From: Tillandsia leiboldiana
Taxonomy: Eukaryota; Streptophyta; Magnoliopsida; Poales; Bromeliaceae
DNA: 64,000 nucleotides
Assembly (NCBI GenBank): GCA_029204045.2
Contig: CM055068.1
Coordinates: 30,207,587-30,271,586 of the forward strand
Reading direction: 5' to 3'
Made by a program: the position numbers and the translations under genes. Positions 56,775-64,000 of the stretch are shown here, piece by piece. The number at the start of each line of letters is the position of its first letter. The stretch's first letter is position 1. The notes beneath the pieces were generated by a model. The model saw nothing but the letters and a program-made list of their open reading frames with translations. It did not search any database and was not told the origin of the DNA.

Positions 56775-58876
56775 AAAAGGAGAAAGCGGATACTTTCGAC
56801 TCTTTTCATGAGGTTTGTCATCGTATTATGATTGAAAGAAATGAAAAGATCGTTTGTGTTCGAAGTGATAGAGGTGGAGAATTCATTAATTCTAAATTCA
56901 CTAATTTTTGCACTTCCAATGGCATAAAACATGAATTCTCAGCACCCTATACACCTCAGCAGAATGGTGTTGTTGAGCGCAAAAATAGGGTTGTTCAGGA
57001 GATGGCGCGTGTGATGCTTCATAGCCGGAATCTCCCGTTACATTTTTGGGCTGAAGCCGTGAACACCGCCGTCTATGTAATTAATCGAGTGTATTTGCGC
57101 CCGGGAACATTAAATACACCATATGAGCTGTGGTTTTGTAGAAAACCAAATATCAAATATTTTCGTATCTTTGGGAGTCGCTGTTTTGTTTTGCGAGATC
57201 ACGAAAATCTTGGTAAATTCGACTCTCGAAGTGACGAAGGGATTTTCATGGGTTATTCTACAAACAGTGGAGCATATCGGGTATTTAACCTTGAATCTAA
57301 AATGATGGTAGAATCTATAAATGTTAAAGTAGATGAAGCTTTTCACTTTACATCTGATAAATCTACCCCTGATATGTCTCTTGATGATGATACTCCTGTA
57401 AATGCATCTTCTCATGATAATTCTTCCAATAATAATGATGCATCTAATGGCTCTTCTAGTTTATCTGATGTGCAGGAATCATCACATGCATCTCCGAGAA
57501 CTCCGTTACCGCAAACGTTAAGAATCTCCAAAGATCATCCGGAATCAAACATTATTGGAGATCCACAAGAAGGAGTCAAAACTCGGAGGCAGTTGGTTTG
57601 TGGAGTCGCAAGTTATGTCTCCATGGTAGAACCAAAGAACGTCGATGAAGCTCTTCAGGATGACTACTGGATTGAAGCAATGCAGGAAGAGCTCCATCAG
57701 TTCGAAAGAAACAAAGTATGGGAATTAACGAAGCCACCGAAGCAACACAACGTGATTGGTACTAAGTGGATTTTCAAGAATAAGAAAAATGAGGATGGTA
57801 CCATCATCAGGAACAAAGCACGATTAGTTGCTCAGGGCTACTCGCAAATTGAAGGAATAGACTTTGATGAGACGTTCGCCCCAGTTGCTCGACTCGAGTC
57901 AATTCGTATCTTATTCGCAATTGCTTGTCACTTTAAAATAAAACTCTTTCAAATGGACGTTAAGAGCGCGTTTTTAAATGGGTATTTAAACGAGAAAGTT
58001 TATGTGGCTCAACCGAAAGGTTTTGTAGACTATAAACAACCTAACCATGTTTTTCGTTTGAAGAAGGCTCTTTACGGTCTAAAACAAGCACCGCGAGCAT
58101 GGTACGAAAAGCTAACAAAGCACCTATTGGAAAAAGGCTACACTCGAGGGGGAGCAGACCGGACTCTCTTTGTGAAGCATTATCAGGATAATTTCATTGT
58201 AGCACAAATCTATGTCGATGACATTATATTTGGTGCAACTAGAGACAATGATGCTTCTAAATTCGCTGAAACCTTGGAAAGCGAATTTGAGATGTCCATG
58301 ATGGGCGAACTGACATACTTTCTTGGATTGCAAGTAAAACAAAATGAAGAAGGCATTCATCTATGCCAATCCAAGTATGCAAAGGAGTTGGTGAAGAAAT
58401 CCGGATTAGAAGACTCTAAAGATTTTCCGACTCCTATGGGAACTAGCAATAAGGGATTAGGAAGTGAATCTCTTAGTGAAAGTGTAGACGAGAAGCTTTA
58501 TCGCAGCATGATTGGTAGTCTACTCTATCTCACGGCTAGTCGCTCGGATATATCCTTTAGTGTTGGGATCTGCACGAGATATCAGTCAGCACCAAAGGAG
58601 GTTCACCTGAAAGCAGTGAAAAGGATCATCCGGTACATCAAAGGAACATTGAATTTCGGAATTTCGTATCCTATGGGAACAACGCTTGACATTATAGGAT
58701 ATTCAGATGCCGATTGGGCAGGATCGGTGGATGATCGGAAGAGTACGAGTGGTGCATGCTTCTATCTTGGCCACTGCCTTGTTGCATGGCATAGTAAAAA
58801 GCAAAATTGCATAGCACTCTCGACTGCCGAAGCGGAATATATCTCAGCGAGTAGTTGTTCAACTCAACTCATTTGA
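56759..58876 (+). CDS. Copia integrase core - RT - RNase H, long open frame (705 aa)
   Basis: The frame begins inside integrase, so its ATG is not a true start. Integrase residues D37 (VRSDRGGEF) and E73 (GVVERKN) have D-X35-E spacing; the first Asp is in the preceding frame. A Ser/Asn/Asp-rich linker (about 200-270) leads into RT with WIFKNKKNEDG, QMDVKSAF (D400) and YVDD (485-488). RNase H has SDAD (D650, D652) and AEAEY (E691). The frame ends at TGA 58874-58876 where tryptophan is usual; the RNase H tail continues after it. Protein sequence is identical to C1 wherever C1 is in frame. Without the integrase start and with the early stop it cannot be fully functional. Confidence 0.88.
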   Translation: MGNFLKKEKADTFDSFHEVCHRIMIERNEKIVCVRSDRGGEFINSKFTNFCTSNGIKHEFSAPYTPQQNGVVERKNRVVQEMARVMLHSRNLPLHFWAEAVNTAVYVINRVYLRPGTLNTPYELWFCRKPNIKYFRIFGSRCFVLRDHENLGKFDSRSDEGIFMGYSTNSGAYRVFNLESKMMVESINVKVDEAFHFTSDKSTPDMSLDDDTPVNASSHDNSSNNNDASNGSSSLSDVQESSHASPRTPLPQTLRISKDHPESNIIGDPQEGVKTRRQLVCGVASYVSMVEPKNVDEALQDDYWIEAMQEELHQFERNKVWELTKPPKQHNVIGTKWIFKNKKNEDGTIIRNKARLVAQGYSQIEGIDFDETFAPVARLESIRILFAIACHFKIKLFQMDVKSAFLNGYLNEKVYVAQPKGFVDYKQPNHVFRLKKALYGLKQAPRAWYEKLTKHLLEKGYTRGGADRTLFVKHYQDNFIVAQIYVDDIIFGATRDNDASKFAETLESEFEMSMMGELTYFLGLQVKQNEEGIHLCQSKYAKELVKKSGLEDSKDFPTPMGTSNKGLGSESLSESVDEKLYRSMIGSLLYLTASRSDISFSVGICTRYQSAPKEVHLKAVKRIIRYIKGTLNFGISYPMGTTLDIIGYSDADWAGSVDDRKSTSGACFYLGHCLVAWHSKKQNCIALSTAEAEYISASSCSTQLI

Positions 58877-59158
58877 ATGAAAAGCATGTTGAGCGACTTC
58901 CGAATTTCAGCAACTTCGGTAACCATTCTTTGTGACAACACAAGTGCTATAAATATTTCCAAAAACCCTGTATTGCACTCAAGAACAAAACGCATTGAAC
59001 TTAGATATCATTTTCTAAGAGAGCTAGTTGAATCAAATATTCTTCAACTTTCCTACATTTCAACAGATGATCAATTAGCTGACTTTTTAACAAAACCTTT
59101 GGATCAAAAACATTTTATTCATTTGCGTAAAGCAATTGGAATGCTTTCCTTGAAATAA
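58877..59158 (+). pseudogene. RNase H C-terminal tail after the TGA stop (C2)
   Basis: 93 codons in frame with the preceding pol: ILCDNTSAINISKNP, TKRIELRYHFLREL and LADFLTKPL, the standard copia RNase H tail. Identical to C1. Confidence 0.85.
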
Positions 59159-60080
59159 CTTCTTTTTGAAACTTTTGTTTAGGTTAGGTTTTGTTTTGTG
59201 TTTTTGTTCATCATCTATGTTTGTACATAGAACATAAATTGAGCACTAGTATTATTGACTTTAACTGCATCCTTTTATATAATTTGAAATTTATTATACT
59301 TTGGATATCATAATAATTCATTTGATGCAATGACCATTTATGTCAATTAAGTCATCTTTGTTTTGATCAAAGTCAATTTCTCTCTCAAATGATCTCTTGG
59401 TATAGTTTTTTCTTATTTGACAATTGAGTCGAGTATGAAATCGAGATCAATTTTTGGTTGAATACCTTATATATTATATAATTGATAGCCAATTGAGGGG
59501 GAGTTAATGCAAAAATGTTATGCTCAAAAGATGTGGAAAGAGTTACATCCCAATGAGGAGTGTGAAAACTACCACCACATGGAGGAAAGAGCTACCACCT
59601 CGGTCGTCCGAGTACTGTGTGCAGCTACCACATGTATATCAAGCATGGTTTTTTCAAGTTGATTAGATAAAATGCTTTTTGGAATACTTGACTCTGTCAA
59701 ATTCCAAGGTTGGTATAAGGTGGGATTTTTAATGAAAGATGCTCAAAGAGCCACTCTCTTCAATAGATTGACTAGATACATTATCTAACATATTGGGATT
59801 TTAAACATCTATTGATCTTGGTATTTCATTTTCTTTACCAAATTGATGATTTGATAAAGGCATTACTCATAAGATCATGTTAGATGTGATTGAAGTTGTT
59901 CAACTTTAAGGGATTTAATTTTTATAAATTTTCGTTTCATTAGTTGGATATTATTGATAGATTTTGCATAATCTATTTCTTTTAATATGAAACGATGATT
60001 TCATTTAAAGTTGATACACAAAAGTGCTTACATACTTTTTCTGGATTTTCTGGAATTTTTCTAAATTTTTCTGAAGAAAA
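59159..60080 (+). other. AT-rich spacer between pol and the third ORF (C2)
   Basis: No convincing ORF. Contains a purine tract (TGAGGGGGAGTTAATGC near 59493) that resembles an extra polypurine tract. Confidence 0.55.
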
Positions 60081-60087
60081 AGTATGG

Positions 60088-60201
60088 AGCCGGTCCGGAC
60101 TGGACAAGCCGATCCGGACCCCGAACGCAGGTATTCCTGCGGGTAAGCCAATCCGGACTGGGTTCTTGAGGCAGTCCGGACCGCGGCTAGGGTTTTATAT
60201 A
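60088..60201 (+). promoter_or_regulatory. Internal promoter-like module before the third ORF (C2)
   Basis: TCCGGA palindromes at about 60094, 60113, 60152 and 60175, one followed by CCCCGAAC as in the LTR, then TATATA at 60196-60201. A CT-rich leader (60225-60318) follows. Confidence 0.5.
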
Positions 60202-60318
60202 GAACAAAAGGGTTTTGATTTTCTCTTACTTCAATCTTTTGTTTCTGAGTCTCCAGACCTTCTCTCTCTAGAAAACAATCGTCTTGGAGCCTTCCCAACC
60301 CATCTTCTTCGATTCCAA

Positions 60319-60702
60319 GTGAGTTCTTATGATCAAAATCTCGATTTTTCACAGTTTTTCATGTTTTTGCTCAAATCGTATTGGAAATCTTGTATCTTTT
60401 TCGTTTGAGATTGGTTTTTGATCAAATTTCTTTTGAAATAAGAACTCTGGGTAGATTAGTTTTGATTATATGCTAGGTATTCTCTTGATTTACGAATTTT
60501 TAGGCTTTGATTTCTGAAAATTCGATTTTAGGGCATATAATAGGATTTTTTGAAAATCAAGGGATTGATCTATTTTTAAAATTCTTTTTGCAAAACTTGT
60601 TTGAATCCTTGTCTCTCTACATGATAATGATTGTTTAGGTACAATTTTTCAAATTTTTGAAAATAAACAATTTTTGTCGTATTCTTGAGTTGTTGCTCGC
60701 AG
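60319..60702 (+). other. Predicted leader intron of the third ORF (C2)
   Basis: Donor CCAA/GTGAGTTC, T-rich body, acceptor TTGCTCGCAG/G; 384 bp, the same as in C1. The ATG follows at 60726. Confidence 0.55.
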
Positions 60703-60725
60703 GTTCTTAAAGTTGAAAAGCGACA

Positions 60726-62171
60726 ATGGTGTTCTCACTGATAATAGTCCTGTTAGTTGCTATGGTACACACGAGAGCGACAAATAAATTAAAAAGAGCA
60801 AAGAAAACTCTTCGTAAAGGGGAGTGTGTTTTTCTTAATGATTCAGAGACTGAACCGGAAAAAGATAAAGTGAATTGGGATGATTTAATGGATGAGGAAA
60901 CGACGCCTGATAAGTCAACACAGAAGACCCCTGTTTCTTCAAAAGGAAAAACTGCTGTGGATAAAGGAAAAAGCACCAGTAACTTCTTCATCCATCTCGA
61001 TGAAAAGAAAAAGACTTGCTCGACGGCTTGGTCGAGCACGAGGTGTTGAAATCAATGAACCGGTGGCTCCTGATTCTCCACCTCGCTTGGAAAAAGTGTT
61101 TGTTAATACTGACCGCTTTAGAGCATTTGAACATCGGGAATGCATTGGCGAGAGGCACGTCAATGTTGGTGCTCTTCGAGACCACTCACCAGAGTTTGGC
61201 AAACTAATTGAGCAAGGCAATCTCATTCAGATCTGTAGATTTCCAGAAATGCTTGGCTATTGTTTGCATCGCGTGAGGACCTTTTACACAAACGCACGAC
61301 ATCTTCAGGAAGATGAAGACGGTTCTATGCAGTTTTACACAAACATCCAAGGGACAAGACTCAAAATAACTCCACAGTTAATTGGGGAAGTCTTAGGGAT
61401 GCAAGCGAGCAGATCAGGGATTAACTACTTGACAGGAAGAAGCTTGACAAACACAATGTGGCAAACAGTTATACAGGGGATATGTCTGGAAGGCACTCAA
61501 TCAACGGAGAAATCTGTCAAGTCCAAACAACTCCGTCTTGAGTACCGATTTCTAAATTTAATTACATGTTACAATATTCTTCCAAACATGCAGACAAAGG
61601 TTGTGAGATGGGATCGAATGCTGTTTTTATATCTCCTAGGACATCCATCTGAGGCAGTGGGATTGAACATGAATATCCCATACATTATCTGGAATAGGAT
61701 GACCAGATATGTTGAGCATCCCCATCCTACCGAAAGACTCCCTTTCCTTTAATCATTATGAGGATCTTGAAGAAGTTTCAGATTGATATCAGTTCAACAT
61801 CGTATCAACATTGCTTAGGCATGATCAATGAATCCACCATTGTTAAGTCCCTTCATAAGCTACCTCATGTCACTCCGACTCCTTCATGCGGTACGAAACC
61901 CTGTGTCGGCACCTCCGCATCTCCAACACGGCAAGCACCAGCACCAGATGATGAAGCATCTGTGACATCAATTTATAGGGAGCAGCAACGTTTATCTTTT
62001 GAACAAGAACAAATTATGAAAGAGCAGAAGCAAATTTCAGAGGAACTTGAAATCATTATGGCATCCCAGATCACTTTGACTAAAACAGTCTCTTCGATGA
62101 AAAAGCTGATGAAGAAAATGTTTTCGAAAATGGGATGTAGCACCTCAGATGATTCAGACTCCGATGATTAA
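60726..62171 (+). pseudogene. Third ORF (envelope-position) of C2, two frame breaks
   Basis: Same protein as the intact 481-aa ORF of C1 but interrupted twice: an extra A in an A-run near 60967-60971, and a one-base change in a C/T-run near 61740-61750. The three pieces are 60726-61049, 60892-61752 and 61758-62171. Otherwise residues match C1. Both lesions are run-length changes, so sequencing error is possible. Confidence 0.8.
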
Positions 62172-62832
62172 TTTTTGTTTGACTTTCTTTTCCTTCTGTG
62201 CAGGTTTTTCGGTTTTTTCGTTCTCACTTTACCTTTTATTTTTGGACTTTTAACACGCCCTTTTATTATTGTAATTGCTGGCTTATTTTGTGACAAAAAG
62301 GGGGAGAGAGAACAAAACAATGAAAGGAACTATGAAAGGTAAGACTATGAAAGGTAAGTATGACATCAACTAGTATGACATCAACTTTTTGTTTTGATTG
62401 GGTTTTGCATGCATGCCTCTACTAACTATTCGACTAACTATTTGAGCATGTAATATTTCTAACAAGTTGTTTGTTAACTAACATACATATGACATTTGGT
62501 TTTTAATGCTTAGAAGATGTGTCTAATTTTGATTGTGATCTTATTACATATCTGAATTCATAAATGTCATGATGAGTATAAACTCTATCTCTGTGTTTGG
62601 TTTTATATGCAAAAATTCTTGAAGTATATAACGATATCTTTTGTCAAGAATGTTTTCTTTTGCAGAGATTATAGTTGTCTAAGTCTAGAGTCTGTTCTAG
62701 GAGTTTATCTCATGTATCTTATTTGGTTCTCCATTGTAAATTTTTGTTGTATGGTGATAGCAACAAAAATATCTTTTTTGAATTTTCTTTAGTGGATTTG
62801 TGTTTTGTCACGAAACCGCCAAAGGGGGAGAT
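62172..62832 (+). other. 3' untranslated region with polypurine tracts (C2)
   Basis: ACAAAAAGGGGGAGAG near 62294-62309 and the final CCAAAGGGGGAGAT at 62819-62832 directly before the LTR. No ORF of note. Confidence 0.7.
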
Positions 62833-64000
62833 TGTTAAGGAATTTGTGTTGGCACCAACAACAACCGTCCTCCTCAAACACCGTCAACAACAATCACCTC
62901 CTGTACCAAGCAAAACCGGGCACCTTTCCCGACCACCGCACCGAGCCCCTGCCCCGGTGTCCCCCGCCGAGCACCTGCCTCGGTCGCCGAGCACCCGCCT
63001 CGGCATCACCGCTCTGGAAATTATTTAAGTCTTGAAGATTGAAGATGAAGAAGTTTGGATCATATACCTCAATCTCAAGAAAGAAGAATTCAAAAGGATC
63101 AGGTATGTTTAACTAAATATTTTTGGTGATCCGAATACTTCTTATAGTGTAGAAACACTTGGATGAATTTTTAATTGCATAAAAATCAAAAACTGGACAT
63201 ACTACATGTTCAGAGTCCGGACCTGACATTACAGTCCGGACCCCGAACATAGGATAGTTCATGCGCAATTCCAGTCCGGACCTTGGTCACTTCAGTCTGG
63301 ACCCCGAACGTGGAATTTGCAGGAATTGCATGAACAGTTCGGACCGTGGAAATTACAGTCCGGACCCCGAAGGTATGTTTTTCTTGAAAAAGTCGGTTTC
63401 GTTAGGACAGTCCGGACCGCCATAATTCCAGTCCGGACCGTCGTCCTGTAAAATTCCAGAAAAGGTTAGTTTTTGATTCTTATACTCTTCCAACAGTTTC
63501 TAACCTATAAATAGACCCTACGATTTAATTTTTAGGGTAATCCAAAATACGGTCATAAAAAGAAAAATCCACCTATAGAGATGAAAGGAAATCAATAGAT
63601 TTAATTCTATGTTTCTTCATCTATATTGATTGATTTGATTCTAGGGTTTCAAACTCAGAATTTGAGTAGAATCAAATTAATGAATACTTAGATGGTATTT
63701 TCGATCTATTTCTAATCTAAGTATTCGGCGGATTATCACCACCCAAAAACAACGATTTCTCAAAATCGGCGCGTGGACTTGCGTGGCCTTCTGGATTCAA
63801 GGTGCAACCGCTCTCGTGGATTCGGAGTGAGGTACGTTCGTGGATTCGATACGTGCTACTGGGTGAAGACCGTGGATTCGGCTTGGCGTCGTGTGGATGC
63901 GACGTTGGACGCCGGGATTCGGCGTTGGACGCTATTCGTGGATTCGAGGAGCGTGTGCGGAGCGAGCGGAGAGATACACTAGGAGCGTATGGAAAATTGA
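62833..64000 (+). mobile_element. 3' LTR of C2, partial (1168 bp present)
   Basis: TGTTAAGG start with the 164-bp insertion at 62854-63017 and TATAAATA at 63506-63513. By comparison with the C1 3' LTR about 250 bp lie beyond the window. It is almost identical to the C1 3' LTR until about 63875, after which small indels cluster. Confidence 0.9.

Larger units (their letters stand above)
52751..64000 (+). mobile_element. Sirevirus-like Ty1/copia element C2 (3' LTR cut by window end)
   Basis: Same order as C1, opposite strand: 5' LTR 52751-54016, PBS, gag-PR, integrase-RT-RNase H, third ORF, purine tracts, 3' LTR from 62833. Left flank is CGCTC, the complement of C1's left flank GAGCG. It shares with C1 a TGA in RNase H, a frameshift before the pre-integrase region and a shortened T-run in integrase. 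Its own lesions are two TAG stops in gag and two frame breaks in the third ORF. Confidence 0.9.

Noticed and set aside
59995..60408. 137-codon frame upstream of the third ORF in C2
   Set aside because: It spans the promoter-like module and the intron donor, has an equally long antisense frame, and shows no domain.

Overview
This window is plant nuclear DNA made almost entirely of nested LTR retrotransposons. I see no host gene, rRNA, tRNA or CRISPR array. The plant assignment rests on Ty1/copia elements of Sirevirus (SIRE/Maximus) type, Ty3/gypsy chromovirus pol with a C-terminal chromodomain, initiator-tRNA-Met primer sites, CT-rich leaders and T-rich introns. The species cannot be named. 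A 100-N scaffold gap sits at 29785-29884.

Layout. (1) 1-337 is the end of a long gypsy LTR. (2) 460-4762 is a chromovirus (G1): 5'-truncated pol, then the first part of its 3' LTR with a GC-rich minisatellite. (3) 4763-16269 is a full-length Sirevirus-like copia element on the minus strand (C1). (4) 16270-22762 is a minus-strand long-LTR gypsy element with a decayed interior (G5). (5) 22763-50964 is a plus-strand array of the same long-LTR family, LTR-a/int-a/LTR-b/int-b/LTR-c/int-c/LTR-d/int-d/LTR-e, with a truncated copia relative (C3, about 33771-35573) inside. (6) 50965-51426 is the start of another gypsy LTR (E). (7) 51427-52750 (minus strand) is probably the second half of the G1 3' LTR and contains a 359-bp AT microsatellite. 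(8) 52751-64000 is a second Sirevirus copy (C2) on the plus strand, inverted relative to C1 and cut by the window end.

Four observations stand out. First, the copia LTRs carry a tandem array of small hairpins with a constant TGGATT loop and covarying stems; the related C3 LTR has its own set. Second, the copia interior carries a promoter-like module (TCCGGA palindromes, TATA box, CT-rich leader, 384-bp leader intron) before a third ORF, echoing the LTR promoter. Third, the 5-bp flanks of C1 and C2 are swapped as expected if the ~36.5 kb between them was inverted by recombination (or flipped in assembly), and the two copies are near-identical only from protease to 3' LTR. Fourth, both copia 3' LTRs contain 153 bp that match the host flank of the C2 5' end up to the insertion point.

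Role of the genes: the copia elements would encode Gag, protease, integrase, reverse transcriptase/RNase H and an extra 481-aa protein; G1 would encode RT/RNase H/integrase/chromodomain. All pol genes here are broken. The long-LTR gypsy elements keep LTRs, primer sites and polypurine tracts but almost no coding capacity.
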